This document shows, piece by piece, positions 39,001 through 51,251 of a stretch of 64,000 nucleotides of DNA. The notes beneath the pieces are model-generated. The model worked only from the letters and a program-made list of their open reading frames with translations, was not told the origin of the DNA and searched no databases. This stretch comes from Atherix ibis (lineage: Eukaryota > Arthropoda > Insecta > Diptera > Athericidae). The stretch lies in NCBI GenBank assembly GCA_958298945.1, contig OY282609.1, forward strand, positions 27,067,212 through 27,131,211, written 5' to 3'. Within the stretch, counting starts at the first letter, position 1. Every line of letters begins with the position of its first letter. A program made the translations under genes and the position numbers.

Positions 39001-42000
39001 ATTTAAAGTAACTAAAAAAGTTAATTTTGCTGGTCTAAACGTTAAAATCGAACTGAATTAATAGATTATCGAAATGACTTCATAAATATGCAATTAACGT
39101 AAAAAGCATACTAAAAAGTTTTGTAAATTATTATAATTATTAGTAAATTTTGAAGGATTTCGAAAACATTTGAAGAACTTCGTATTCAATCATTAGAACA
39201 AGATAAAAACACCAAAAAAAGGGCAATTGTCTATTGAGTGTATTCCAAACCCCTAATTTCCGTATTTTCCCTAATATTTCAAAAATATCTTTTTAATATT
39301 TTATAACTTATTTTTTTTTTTTTAACAATTCCCTAAATAATTTTCATATTTTGTAAAAAACAAAATTCATCATAAAATATTCTTAAGAAAACCGAAATTC
39401 AACATTAAATATTCAGAATATATGTAAACAAAAGCTTTCATTAAAATATCAAGTATTTTTTTTTTTAAATCTAATTCATTTATTATACAATAATTTAATC
39501 AAAAATAATTTTTATCGTGTAGGGAAAAATAAATTTACTTTATTAAATCAAAATCTTTTCATTAGAAAATTTCAATTAAATCGCCTCCATTCGATTGCGT
39601 AATTTTCCCTTCCATAACTTTCCCTAAAATATACGAACTTATCACAAAATAAATTGTAGTTAATATTTTTATCCTCAATAAACATTTAATAAATATATAC
39701 ACATACGAATGGCATCAGTTTTTCTTTATGTAAAAGTTCTGAACTGCGAAGAAGCTTACTCTTTTTTGGTTGGATGTGTTCTAATTTTTATACGTTTTCA
39801 TTTTTAGTTTCTTTTTCTTATAACAAATATTATTAAATAATTTCCTATAATAAGATTCGATGCCAAAATCTAATTCTATTTTCGTACCTATTTGAACATT
39901 TGTAACAAATAATAACGTCAAACTGATTTATTATTGAAATTAACAAACTTATTACCAATGTGCATAGGCGAATATGTGTAATTTTCGATGTTCATCGTTC
40001 ATGGCTATTGATGTAAAAATGAAGAGAGAAAAAAACTAGTGCCAAATATTGTCAATTTAAGAAAAATATTCCAATAATCTAATGTCTCCTCCTCCTCGTT
40101 TCTTTTACTTTAAGTATTTTAAAAATACTCACTATTCACATATCGAATTTTATGGAAAATGCAGTCAATACGATTCAAAAAGAAAAATGTCTAAAAATTT
40201 TACTTCTCAAAATAATCTATTACAAGTGTTTGGTAGAAAAAAATAGTCATAAATAAAAAAAAAGTATTCAATTTGAAAATTAGATTCAAGTAAATGTCAA
40301 TGTTATAATTTGTCTAAATTTATATTTAGTTACTTATGAGTACAAATAAATAAATAAGTCGGATTAAAAAATTTTAAACTATTGAAAAGGTCATCAAATT
40401 GGCAAGAATTCATAAAAATCTATCTCTCTTTCCAAAAATTATGTTGATACTCATCTTTGAACCAAAATAGAATGTATGTTTTATACAATTTATCTTTAAT
40501 AATTTTTATGATAATTTTTTTAAAAATATTTTGAATAAGAAAAATTTGTTTAAAATTTTTAATGAAACTTTTTATTATACTTTGTGGATGGAAAATTTCT
40601 ATTAAAAACACAAGACCATTTTTACATATAAAATATAAAATAGATTAGAAATTTGCATGCAAGAAAAAAAGGTACACTTTTAAATTCTGACCAAAAGTAA
40701 ATGGGATTTAATTCGATTCTGAGACCCCTGACCACTCATTACCTAAGAAAGATTCTGCACATTATCAATAATAGGATCAGAACTTATTCTTTTAAATTCG
40801 ACCTGGTAAATTTTTCTAGTTCAAATTTAAACATTTTAATATAATTGATATTTGAAATTAACCAAAAATAATTCATTTTTGGTTAACTTGAAAACCTGTA
40901 TTTTAAAATTATATGTTAAAAAAATGTGAATTTTATTTATTGCTTGTTTGTCATTAAAAATCTCTTGGATTACAAAGATCTTGTGAAAATGGCAATATTT
41001 TTTGTTCCAAATGAAAAGATTTATTTTGAAGGATTTAAAAAAAAATTGTTCAATTATCCTTTTAAGGATAATAAATATTAACAAATTCTTGCACCTATCT
41101 GCCAATCCCGTAGCATTCTGCTAACTATACTATATATTGTATATTAAACAAATGTCGGTAAATCTGCAATTTTTTTGCTCCGATATGGGATACCAAGGTC
41201 AGATAATTGCCTAGATATCCAAGGCCTCTCTGAGTTAAAAAAAAAACCCCTACTTAATCCACATAATTTAACAAACTCCAACTAATTTAGCCTACTAACA
41301 AGAGACCAACTTCGCTTAAGCAGCTGCCAACATAGACCTCCTACATGAAACAGGACCTTAAAATCATGGTCTTATAAGAAATGGCTCCAGATACGTGGCT
41401 TAGGAATATAAATAAAAGCACAGAAACAAAATTAATTAACTTTCGAAATGAGCACCTAAAACAAATTTCCTCGCTCACTGCTCAGGCTTTCCTGACTAAA
41501 AATTATTGCAAAAATATCCTGATTGAAAATGAATTTCTAGTCAGGACTTTTTGGTTAGAAAATGGCAAATAACACGTATTCGTATATACTATCGAAAGGA
41601 TAGAACATTCAGCTCTCAGATATAATTTCGTTTTTGGAAACCAGCTAGGTCTCATCTGTTCATCCTGTGACGCTTAAATCAATATTAATTTTCTTCTGAT
41701 GGACTATCATCTTACCCAATAATTCTGTTTCAATGAGATTCTCTCCAATGTGGATCTTTTAGATTCATCGATATCCTTTCAAAGACAATCCCCCCCCCCC
41801 CGCAATTACTTAAAATAAACAAACAAACTGTTTTATATAAGAAAATATCAATTTTATCTAATCCAGACATTTACAGACCCCAAAATAATCCCATGGTTAT
41901 GTTCCAAAAAAAAAATTGCCTTAAACCAAATCGACTGAGTTTAATTTTTTAAATTATTTTTAAACATTTTTTTTATACAAAAAACTTTCCATTTTCAGAA

Positions 42001-42321
42001 ATAAGCTTTTTAAGGCTCCTGACCAAAAGTAAGTTTCTACAAAAAAATTCTCCTAATAATTTAGGTTGTACATTGGAAACTGTAGGTTGATGACGCTTGG
42101 CTTAAGGCTTAGTATTGATTTAGAAATAAAAATATAGAAGGCAACTTTTATTTAATCTCAGAAAATGCTGTCTTCTAAAAATATCCAGCATAAGGAGGTA
42201 GCTGCACTTCTAGTCTTACTTTTATGAAAATCCGTCCTTCTCTTCTCTTTATATATTTAAATACTATTACTTTTTTAAAAATAATATCTAATTATTGAGG
42301 GTTTTTTTTTCTCAATTCTAG
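36020..42321 (+). other. First intron, proximal part
   Basis: AT-rich intron ending in a pyrimidine-rich acceptor (ctcaattctag) at 42,321. Frames such as 38,579-38,806 and 40,836-41,105 are lysine/phenylalanine-rich low-complexity runs. Poly-C runs are at about 38,226-38,240 and 41,790-41,799. No element was recognised. Confidence 0.5.
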
Positions 42322-42462
42322 CAAAAATTGGAATATTCTACACAGTATTCTATGGTGTTCTAGCAGCATTGGTTGCCGTTTGCATGTGGGTATTTTCACA
42401 AACATTGGATCCACGCGTACCCAAATGGAAACTCGAAGAATCGTTGATTGGAACAAATCCAG
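42322..42462 (+). CDS. nrv2: Na+/K+-ATPase beta subunit, exon 2 (membrane helix)
   Basis: First shared exon. It encodes KIGIFYTVFYGVLAALVAV, the single membrane-spanning helix (residues about 52-74 of the 324-residue form), giving a type II topology with the bulk of the protein outside the cell. It continues with FSQTLDPRVPKWKLEESLIG, the conserved juxtamembrane stretch. Acceptor TTCTAG, donor GTTTGA (a weak but valid GT donor). Phase 1 at both ends. Confidence 0.93.
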
Positions 42463-42562
42463 GTTTGATTTGTTTTATCTATAAAATTTTTAATATTTTC
42501 TAAGTTTAATATTTTCATGAAATTTTTTTTTATTGTATTTTTTATTTTAATTTAAATAATAG

Positions 42563-42682
42563 GTCTTGGTTTCCGGCCACTACCGCCAGAAGAAAATGTC
42601 GAAAGTACACTTATTTGGTATAAAGGAACTGATTATGAAAATTATAAATATTGGACGGAAGCGTTAAATTCTTTTTTGAAAG
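42563..42682 (+). CDS. nrv2: Na+/K+-ATPase beta subunit, exon 3
   Basis: Encodes GLGFRPLPPEENVESTLIWY then WTEALNSFLK. The GLGFRP-PP block after the membrane helix is a hallmark of insect nervana proteins. Splice sites AATAG/ and /GTATTT; phase 1 in and out. Preceded by a 100-bp intron. Confidence 0.93.
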
Positions 42683-43099
42683 GTATTTCTTGCAGTCGAA
42701 AAATAAAGAATTTTTTTTTTTTATAAACGTTGGCAATATTTTTAAGATATTTTGAAGGGTTTCCTTCAACTTAAATTTAACATAAATTAAACGTGGTGAA
42801 TAATTCAATAATCAAAAATCAAAAGATTCTACAATCTAAGATACATTTTTGAGTACATTTTCATAATAAAAAACTATAAAAAAAATTCAAATACCATAGA
42901 AAAACTAATTATCTTTTTTAGCAACAAAAATTCATAATTTAATTTGCTCAACAAAAAAAAGACTATTAAAATATGCTCAATTTGTACATATTGACGTAAA
43001 TTTTCTCTAGAAATAAAGAAATTTAAAAAGATTTATTTGGAAAATATTTTTAAAAAATTATCAAAATTGAATATTGAACTTTTTTTGTTGAAATTTTAG

Positions 43100-43392
43100 A
43101 TTACAAAGTCCCCGGCACATCGGTTGGTCGTGGTCAAAATATTTTCAATTGCGACTATAATCAACCCCCACCAAAGGGTCAAGTATGCGATGTTGATATT
43201 AAAAATTGGGCACCATGCACACAGGAGAATAATTACAGCTATCACAAAAGTTCACCATGCGTTTTTCTTAAGCTAAACAAAATTTACGGTTGGATACCGG
43301 AATTTTACAATGACTCAAAAGCACTGCCCGAAAATATGCCCATTGAACTTAAAGATTATATAGAAGAAATTGAAAAGGGATCAATCAATAAG
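43100..43392 (+). CDS. nrv2: Na+/K+-ATPase beta subunit, exon 4 (ectodomain)
   Basis: Largest exon, 97 codons plus 2 bases. It carries four of the six ectodomain cysteines that form the three family disulfides (C154, C166, C176, C190 in the 324-residue numbering). N-glycosylation sequons are at N181 (NYS) and N207 (NDS). The segment SPCVFLKLNKIYGWIPEFYN is the conserved C-x(5)-N-IYGW block. The beta subunit is needed for folding and surface delivery of the alpha subunit. Acceptor TTTTAG, donor GTAAGA, ending in phase 0. Confidence 0.95.
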
Positions 43393-43521
43393 GTAAGAAT
43401 AGATGGGAGTTTTTTTACTATATAACATATGTACATAGGATTTTTAATAAAAATAGTAAATTTATTATTGAAAAAGAAGCAATGACTTTATGAACTGTTG
43501 TGTTTTTTTTTGTTGTCGTAG

Positions 43522-43690
43522 ATGAATACCGTTTGGGTATCTTGCGATGGTGAAAATCCAGCCGATCTGGAGCATATTGGACCAATTAAGTACTATCCGA
43601 CTAGAGGATTTCCTGGCTATTATTATCCTTATGAAAACTCTGAAGGATATCTGAGTCCTTTGGTAGCAGTACATTTCGAAAGACCAACAC
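43522..43690 (+). CDS. nrv2: Na+/K+-ATPase beta subunit, exon 5 (ectodomain)
   Basis: Encodes [34 protein letters not shown] and [14 protein letters not shown], matching the beta-subunit signature C-G-..P.D.E..G...YYP..GF..YY.PY followed by YLSPLVAV.F. It contains the fifth cysteine (C242). Acceptor GTCGTAG, donor GTGAGT. The ATG that opens this exon is internal, not a start codon. Confidence 0.95.
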
Positions 43691-43827
43691 GTGAGTTTAA
43701 GCAGTTCAATATTATTGTTTACTTTGTTGACCACTTAAGTCAGCTGGCCTAAATAAATCAATACCAACAAAAAAAATATTTAATAAAAACTCTTTTCTTT
43801 GTTTTTTTTTCTAATTTTCATATTCAG

Positions 43828-43931
43828 GAGGAATTATTATCAATATTGAATGCAAAGCTTGGGCGAGGAACATTATTCATGATCGCAAAGAGAGGATAGG
43901 CTCTGTACATTTTGAATTGTTAATTGATTAA
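43828..43931 (+). CDS. nrv2: Na+/K+-ATPase beta subunit, last exon
   Basis: Terminal exon encoding RGIIINIECKAWARNIIHDR and ERIGSVHFELLID then TAA at 43,929-43,931. It holds the sixth cysteine (C299) and the C-terminal E.R.GSVHFEL block typical of nervana proteins. Spliced lengths are 972 nt with exon 1a and 975 nt with exon 1b, both whole codon numbers with no internal stop, which supports the exon model. Confidence 0.94.
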
Positions 43932-43944
43932 CGTAAAATTAACA

Positions 43945-43950
43945 AATAAA
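43945..43950 (+). promoter_or_regulatory. Candidate poly(A) signal
   Basis: AATAAA lies 14 nt after the nervana stop codon. Such hexamers are frequent by chance in this AT-rich DNA and a longer 3' UTR using a later signal is equally possible. Confidence 0.3.
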
Positions 43951-45225
43951 ATTTTAAAGAAAAATTCAATTTTTATTTATATTTTTTTTTGGTCTTATTT
44001 TCTTCTCTTAAATAATTTAAAAAAAATTGTTTTTTTTTGTTTGTTTTTAAATATCAAGCAATCAAATAGAAATAAAAAATTTCAAATACTTTAATTACCA
44101 GAAGAAAATTAAATATAAAATTTACGAAAACAAAAAATAAAAAAAACCAACAATTATAGTTAATAGTTAAAAATTAATTATAAAATAATTTATAGTAAAA
44201 CTATTGTAATAGAAATTCAGATTGAAAATTGATAATAAATATTTCTAATATAAATAAAAAATCGCAAATAAAAATGTAAAAATTTAAAATGAAACAAAAA
44301 ATTACGATTCAATAATTGATAAATGAACATTCGAAAATGATAATCACAGTGAATATACTGTTTTCTACATTTTGACTATAAACTTTTTTTGTAACTTCAT
44401 AACTTTTCTAAAAGATCCTTCATTAAAAGTTAAAAAAAAGAAGATTAGAATATGAATCTCAAAATTTTTAAACGTGTTTCATAAAACACAATAAATTTAG
44501 ATATAAATAAAATTATATATTTTGTTGTAGTAAGATTTTCTATTAAATTAACTTTTGTGAAGAGTAAATTTAAAAACTTATAAGATTTGCCTATCTCCCC
44601 ATAGATGGCATTGCTTTTCTCTTAGAATATTTAGTTTCGTTGCTTTTGTATACAAGAAAAGGAATATACTTAATTAAAAGAAACGAGCTTTATAAGCATA
44701 AGGTCTATTTCGAAGTTTGTTCTAAATGCCAAAAAAAAAACATTATATATTAGAAAGGAAATTGTTTTTTTCTATTTGTCATCAACGACAAAATTCATTA
44801 TTGTTATTACTATTATTTCTATAACTAAATATATTACATTTATAGCTATAACTCTACAACTACTACTACTACTACTTCTACTACTACACCAACAACTGCT
44901 AATTATTATTATATATTTTTTTATAATTTTTTGTTCGTTTATATTTTTTCTTAGATTTATGTACAAAAACGAAATAGAATATAATTTTCCAATATAGAAT
45001 AAATTGTTTACTATTTTGTGTAATACTATTGATCTGTTTTACAAATAAAGAAAATTATCCTTTAAAAAAAAATACTTTAAAAACAAACACTGATAAAAAA
45101 AACACTTTTTTGGACCATTTTGATGCAAAATTTGACGTATAGAAACTTCGTAAAGATTTCTGTGCATGTACTTGGTGTTAATAAGAAATGTCTAAATTTT
45201 TTCTCATAAGGAAATTATTTTAATT
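43951..45225. other. 3' UTR and intergenic DNA after nervana
   Basis: AT-rich. Contains a short CTA/ACT microsatellite at about 44,854-44,890, which produces meaningless serine- or leucine-rich frames on both strands. No gene recognised. Confidence 0.5.

Positions 45226-45259
<34 letters not shown>
45226..45259. repeat. (CTA)n microsatellite
   Basis: About eleven uninterrupted trinucleotide units. A second, imperfect tract of the same motif lies about 340 bp upstream. Confidence 0.95.
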
Positions 45260-45260
<1 letters not shown>

Positions 45261-45373
45261 GAGTTTAAAAGAAAAATTCTCACAGAAATCCTTTTTTTTT
45301 AAGCTATTTAAACAGCCTTTCTAAAAACAGTTAAGCTATTTAAACATCCTTTCTGAAATTTTTTTTCATATTA

Positions 45374-46600
45374 TTAGAATATTTTCTCCCGGATGCGCAC
45401 TGTGCCCCAACTTACTCTTATCTTTCCAAGCATCGCGGCTTTCCTCGCGTGAGCGGCTGGCAGGTAGACCACCGTGATCTGCGTCGGGCCCCAGCTATTC
45501 CTCAGGGATTTCACCGCATCGGTGGTGAGGTCCTTCAGGTCTGGGATATGGTCTTTTAGAAGTTTAACTACCTCTTCTTTGGTTGCCCATTCTTCCAGGT
45601 CCCTGACTTCTTTTTCCGACTCCGGAATCCTTATCTCTACTGTCGCTTCTTCTTTGAGTGTCTCGCTAATGGTCGCCCGGAAGGTCTCCATCTCCTTCTC
45701 TTCTGTTTTCCCAAACATAATCAGCAGATTTCCTCCTGCCGTCCGTCTGATTTTTTCGACTCTCTCCCCGATGTCTTACAAAGCGGGTTTGCCTTCACCT
45801 TCTGTATTATGTCGGCGTACATCGTCTCCTCCTGCGACTTATGGAACACTAATGCTTTCGGCGGTAGTGGTTTCCTTTGAGCTTTTGCCGGGGGCTTCTT
45901 TTTCTTCTTCTTTCTCCCGCTAGCTTGCTCCCATTGTTGTCCATCAGGAACTACACCTGCAGTCCTTCCTGACTGTTTCTGTCGATCACGCTCCGGATCA
46001 GAAGTTGGTTGTGGAAGTATATCCTCCCTTCCGGTGTCATTCTTACTGGTTTCCCCTCCCGTACGGTCGGTTTTTGGGGGAATCATTTGCACGGTGTTTA
46101 TGCGCCGCTGTGCTTGTTTCACCTTCCGGAGTTGGTTATTAGGTGGAGACGAGGCCTTCCTCTTCTTTCTGTTGGGTCCGTTCTGGCTCCCTTGTTCATT
46201 ATCTGGTGTTCCGCTCACCTGAGCCCAGCTTTTATGTACAGTCGGAGTGGTTTGCGTTTCGTTGGAAGCGGTTTGTAATTACACTCCAAGTCTATCATAC
46301 ACAGTTTGTATGCTAGCTACCATTTGTTTGATCTCCTTATGCACGTTGTGTTTTGGACCAACGAATTCCATGAGCTTTTTTTAGTAGACAGCCCATCTTC
46401 ATGTACAGCGGTGTCTCGAGGCGAAGTCCCAAGTTGGGAAGATCTCCTTCACTGCCGCTCTTATGTGGGTGGACGGGTGGTGTCAACCCCTCACCCGGAA
46501 CTATGAGATTCGGTGTTGTAGGCACGAAACTTTTCGTCGTGGTCGCCTGGTTGTTATTTCTTTCCGTTTCAGTGATATTTTGCTCCCCACCAAAATGCAT
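45374..46600 (-). pseudogene. R1-like LINE ORF1 (gag) remnant
   Basis: GC-rich island read on the minus strand. The N-terminal part (46,600-46,337) holds NLIVPGEGLTPPVHPHKSG; after a frame change comes HNVHKEIKQMVASIQTVYDR, then VHKSWAQVSGTPDNEQG and a long charged, disordered stretch. The C-terminal part reads TMYADIIQKVKANPLC, (frameshift) ERVEKIRRTAGGNLLIMF, and finally SLRNSWGPTQITVVYLPAAH and GKIRVSWGTVRIRE. This order (YA-I...VK, V-IRRT--G-LL, S-R-S-G-TQ-AVV-LP, GK-R-GW---R-RE) is that of R1-clade ORF1 nucleic-acid-binding proteins. The element stops just before the expected CCHC knuckles, so the 3' end is lost. At least two frameshifts and one stop. Confidence 0.8.
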
Positions 46601-46911
46601 CCGCCACCGAGGCTTTCACTCGATCGGAATGGATGGTGAGATTGGAACTCACCTGGGGTAATTTATGTATATTTTTGATATCGCTCATTTTGGTATGAAT
46701 GGTTTAGTTTTACAAGGGTGCCTTCCCTTGGGTTTATGTCCGCCCTGAGTATTTTATTTCCCCAGTACCCTCCATGTCTGGCGAGCGTTCCCTATCCGCA
46801 ATCTGGGAGGCGCACGATCGGGGTTGTCCTTCCCCTTCAGAGAAATATATCTCTGCCCGAGTGCATAAGTGTAGTGTATTAGGTGCATTATTGCATTAGT
46901 GTATTAGGTAT
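46601..46911 (-). other. Probable 5' UTR of the R1-like LINE
   Basis: GC-rich sequence continuous with the ORF1 remnant and upstream of it on the minus strand, dropping to background composition at about 46,900 where the mariner fragment starts. No frame recognised. The assignment is by position and composition. Confidence 0.4.
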
Positions 46912-47188
46912 CTGGCCCCCTGTAACATTTTCTTGTTCCCGAAACTGAAGAGCCCCATGAAAGGACGACGCTACGCTACGATTGAGGAGATAAAGACGGC
47001 ATGAAATGAAGAGCTGAACAAGATCACAAAAAATGATTTTTTGAAGTGCTTCGAGTATTGGAAAAAACGGTAGCAGAAGTGTATAATATCTGGTGGGGAT
47101 TACTTTGAAGGGACAAAATAGATATTCATAAATAAATAAATAATTTTTGAAAAAAACACAAAATTCGCCATACTTTTTAAACAGACCT
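46912..47188 (+). mobile_element. Mariner 3' end fragment
   Basis: The only recognised transposon coding sequence on the plus strand. The frame starting at 46,912 reads LAPCNIFLFPKLKSP, RRYATIEEIKTA, stop, NEELNKITKNDFLKCFE, then QKCIISGGDYFEG: the C-terminal third of a mariner transposase. The third catalytic aspartate (LAPCD) is asparagine and two in-frame stops are present. The right end, attcgccatactttttaaac followed by agacct and TA, looks like a mariner terminal inverted repeat next to its TA target. The 5' two thirds are missing. Confidence 0.8.
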
Positions 47189-48597
47189 TATATTTCAATA
47201 TTTCATTTGTACAATAAATAAAAGCGAATTTTCAGTCTACTTGTCATAAAAAGAGATTTCCGTTTCAGTTTAAAGTCGAAAGTATTAATAAGACCCACAA
47301 AATTATAAATGCTAGACTATTACTGGCCGACTTACCTTCCCCCAACCCCCACCCCTCTCATATTGAAGCAAATTATAAGAAATAATAAAACCATCTTTGC
47401 TAAGCCTATAAGACCAAGCCAAACATTTAATATAATTTAAGGCAATAAAATCTCATTAAATAAATACTGTAACATTTGCGCAATGATAAAACATACTATT
47501 TATTGAAAATCAAGATAGAAAAAAAAAACCTACAATTCCTTATCTTATAGAGTACACTTCTGTTATCACTACAGGTATGAGCTACAAGTACAGGTATGAG
47601 CTAAATTCTTTCTTAACAAATCAATGCAATCAGTTACACTTAATTACACCAAAAAAAAAAACAAAAATAATAATAATTTAGATTAAAAAATATGACAATT
47701 CATAATCGACGCATTAAGTGTGTAGCAATTTTTTATTACTTCTATTTTTAATTAAAAGTTCATATCAATAAAATGACAATTTCATTTAATATATGATATA
47801 TTCTAAAACAAACATATTGATAACACTATCTTATATAGAATATTAAATTTAATACGAGACAAGTAAAGGAATTTTTCTCTTCCAGTCTTTTACCATGTCA
47901 AGGTAATAAAAGAGTATCGCAAATAATCCCAATTGTACGATATAAACGAGGTTTTTATTAAGTGGTTTGAATATATTTTTTTACCTTATGTTGTCACTTA
48001 TCTAGTCCTTATTTATGAAATTCTCTTAAGTATCTGATAGCATTGAGCCAAAATCAAAAAATTATTTACCTATCAACAGCTAATTAAGTAAAAATACAAA
48101 AAAAAATTTACAGAATAAATACTATAATTGTCAATAATATGAATCAATCGTTTTCAAATCCGATCTGATGTAGTCTACTTACAGTAGCCCTAAAATGCAA
48201 GTTACGCCCATCCCCAAACCAAATGCTGCGCACGATCATTAACATATGCTATTGTATAAAGTAGCCCTTACCTCATGTCCAACCGATTATTTTTATTGTG
48301 TACATACCTGTATTTTTGCATTTTTAATCACTTAATTTTTTAAGAACGTAAGAAAATAAGTTAAACCTTCGCAAAAGTAGAGAAAATCACATAATCTATA
48401 TTGGAAAACATTAAAGAACCTTAAAAAATTGCGACAAAAATATAAAAAATTGTTTAGTTTAAAATAATTAAATAAATTTTCAAAAACAATTTTTAATGCT
48501 TTGGATGTAGATGTATTTTTTTCTAATACTTGAGCAAAATTTTCGAACGTGTATTCGAAACCTAAGTGTTGTCACGAAAAAATGTGAAATTAAAAAG
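47189..48597. other. AT-rich intergenic DNA
   Basis: No gene seen. A short direct repeat (aggtatgagcta) occurs at about 47,572 and 47,591. Confidence 0.5.
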
Positions 48598-48918
48598 TTT
48601 TTTTTTTAGGTTAAGTAGAGCATTTATTATTTCCATATTACTTGTACACATTTACATGGTATTTAAAACGTAGAGCTCAAACATGATCTGTACATCTTTT
48701 GCTTATATATTAAATCAGTTTTTTTAATGACTAAGTACATGAATTGCTTACAACTATAGCTTAAAAATTATATGTGCTTGCTCAAACACTATATTCTATA
48801 CATTTAATTGCTTACAAACTAAACTTAATTCTAGACTTAAAAAAAAAATTAGGAAAAGGAATGTTCAGGAAGAGCGGATTAGGAGTTTGGAATTTTTGGG
48901 AATTTTGTGTTGCTTCCG

Positions 48919-50146
48919 CTAACCACGATGGAAATGGGGAGTTAAGGAATTATAAAACTGAACGTTCATAATATCACTGTCTTTCGCAAAATCAGATATG
49001 ATAACTGGTGAGGCATAGAGATAATCATTGTGTAAGTATCTGTGTTGGGTGACTTGGGATTTAATCCTTTCTATTGACTGTTGAATGAGTGGATTGGTAT
49101 GGTCTATTAAGTGCTGGAGAAAGTTTTTGGTTAGACCAACCATGTATGAAATAAAAGGAGTAAGATTACTTTTCTGATATATATAGGAGTTAAAGTAATG
49201 CTTGCGGTCTATTTTACGATATTTGGAAAGGCATTTCCTAATGATTGACCTTTCGAATACGTGGATTTTATTGGCATATGTTTTCGAGAAACTAAAATAG
49301 ATCGGAAATGCATAGTCAATAATTGGCCGAATAAGTTGTTTATACAATAGAATAGTAACTTTGTACTTATACTAAGCCCCTTCCGACGCCTAAGTAGGAA
49401 TAGAAAGGTATGAATAGCCCTTTTGGCTTTTTTCAGAGTTAAATCAACATGTGGGTTAAACTTGAACATTGAGTTAAAGTTGATGCATAAATATTTTAGT
49501 TGATTTGAGACTGGAATAGCTGTGGTTTCAATCAGAATACGCAGTTTTTTGCTCTTTGTAGCAATTTTCCTCGGTCCGAGAGTGCTGGGATTACAGAAAC
49601 AGATTAAATTGGACTTATTAAGATTGACTGATAAATAATAATTTATAATTTTAAAAAATAGCTCTTGTGTTCCCTGTAGAGCTAATTTTGGTGTTTTGCT
49701 TTTGGCATAAATAAGAGTGTTGTGTCCATATAATATCATTTGTGCTTTTGCGGCTGTTGGTATGTCTACAGTATATATTGAATACAACAAGGGACCTAAT
49801 ACCGAGCCTCGTGGAACTGCTTTACCTATTGTAAAGAATTCGGAAGTCGTGTTCTGATATCTAACGCAAGATGATCTATCCTAAAGAAATGAGTGCAGCA
49901 GCAGCGTAAAATATGGAGGGAAATTAAGTTTACGTAGTTTGTGCAGTAGTCCCTTATGCCAAACTGAGTCAAAGGCTTTGGTAATATCTAGGGAACAAGC
50001 AACTGCTGACTCTTTATGGTTTAACCCAGTTGTTATCTCACAATGTAGTAGTGAGCAACTTACTACCTTTTCGTAAAAGAATTTTTCTAATATTTTTCCT
50101 AAACAAGGAAGAAGAGATATAGGTCGATGTTGTTGGATGGCTGTTA
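48919..50146 (-). pseudogene. LINE ORF2, C-terminal part (RT palm and thumb)
   Basis: From the mariner junction (minus strand): AIQQHRPISLLPCLGKILEK (RT motif), CSLDITKAFDSVWHKGLLHK (first catalytic aspartate block), then after a frame change PRGSVLGPLLYSIYTVDI. The YADD box position reads LYGHNTLIYA, so both catalytic aspartates are lost. Then NQLKYLCINFNSMFKFNPHV, and the C-terminal frame (49,347-48,919) with LIRPIIDYAFPIYF. The last frame ends at 48,919, about 310 bp before the tail. Confidence 0.85.
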
Positions 50147-50148
50147 TA

Positions 50149-50175
50149 ACAGTTCGGCTTAAAAGTCTATAAGAT
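50149..50175 (+). repeat. Mariner terminal inverted repeat, left
   Basis: Begins acagttcggcttaaaagt. Matches the reverse complement of 51,395-51,421 with three mismatches. Confidence 0.9.
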
Positions 50176-50215
50176 AACACAGCAAAAATATTTTTTTTTG
50201 CAAAATTCATTTTAA

Positions 50216-51251
50216 TTATTCAACATAGTTGCCTTCGAGAGCGATACAGCGATTATAGCGATCTTCCAACTTTTCGATACCATTTTTATAGTACTCTTTC
50301 GGTTTTGCCTCAAAATAGGCCTCAGTTTCGGCAATCAGTCTTAAATTTCTTGCCAGCGAGCATTCTCTTGAGGTCTGCAAACAGGAAAAAGTCGCTGGGG
50401 GCCAGATCTGGAGAATACGGTGGATGGGGAAGCAATTCGTAGCCCAATTCATTGAGTTTGACCATCGTTTTCATCGACTTGTGACACGGTGCATTGTCTT
50501 GGTGAAACAACACTTTTTTCTTCTTCAAATGAGGCCGTTTCTTAGCGATTTCTTTCTTCAAACGATCCAATAACGCTATATAATATTCGCTGTTGATCGT
50601 CTGTCCCTTCTGGAGATAGTTAATGAATATTATACCATGCGCATCCTAAAATACAGACGCCATCACCTTGCCAGCCGACTGTTACGTCTTTCCACGCTTT
50701 GGATTCGGTTCGTCGCTCGCTCTCCACTCTGCCGACTGCCGATTGGACTCTGGAGTGTAGTGACGGAGCCATGTTTCATCCATTGTCACATATCGACGCA
50801 AAAATTCGGGTTTATTGCGCTTTAACAGCTCCAAACACTGCTCAGAATCATCAACACGTTGTTGTTTTCGGTCCACAGTGAGCTCACGCGGCACCCATTT
50901 TGCACACAGCTTTCGCATGCCCAAATATTCATGCACGATATGTCCAACACGCTTTTTCGACATCTTCAGAGTCTCAGCTATCTCGCTCAACTTCACTTTA
51001 CTGTCATTTAAAATTATTTTGTGGATTTTTTTGATGTTTTCTGCCGTAACCACCTCTTTTGGGCGTCCACTGCGTTCTGCATCAACTGTGCTCGTACGAC
51101 CAGTTCGAAATTGACGAAACCAATATTTCACAGTTGAAATAGCTGGAGCAGAGTCCGGATAACGTTTGTCAAACCATGCTTTGGTTTCCACTGTACTTTT
51201 TTCCATCAAAAAGCAATGCTTTATCAATACACGAAATTCGTCTTTATCCAT
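50216..51251 (-). pseudogene. Mariner transposase (D,D34D), inactivated
   Basis: Starts at MDKDEFRVLIKHCFLMEKS (51,251; a longer frame upstream to 51,299 is probably untranslated leader). The helix-turn-helix region includes AISTVKYWFRQFRTGRTS, followed by the linker GRPKEVV and a second helix-turn-helix. WVPRELT, the catalytic VTMDETWLRHY, VLFHQDNAPCH and PYSPDLAPSDFFLFADLK are all present; the spacing between the second and third aspartates is 34 residues, so the triad is intact. It ends CIALEGNYVE. Two in-frame stops (TAA after RGK-T at about 50,682 and TAG at VF-stop-DAHG, about 50,640) and one frameshift (near 50,340, after KKFKTD) inactivate it. The sequence resembles the mauritiana-type mariners. 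Confidence 0.93.

Noticed and set aside
43465..43734. 89-codon minus-strand frame overlapping exon 5
   Set aside because: It is the complement of the well-supported beta-subunit exon and has no motif of its own.
44772..44997. Serine- or leucine-rich frames at a CTA/ACT tract
   Set aside because: They are translations of a microsatellite.
45474..46661. Several plus-strand frames over the R1-like ORF1
   Set aside because: They are shadows of the minus-strand gag remnant in GC-rich sequence.
50637..51114. Plus-strand frames over the mariner
   Set aside because: Complement of a clear transposase; no motif.
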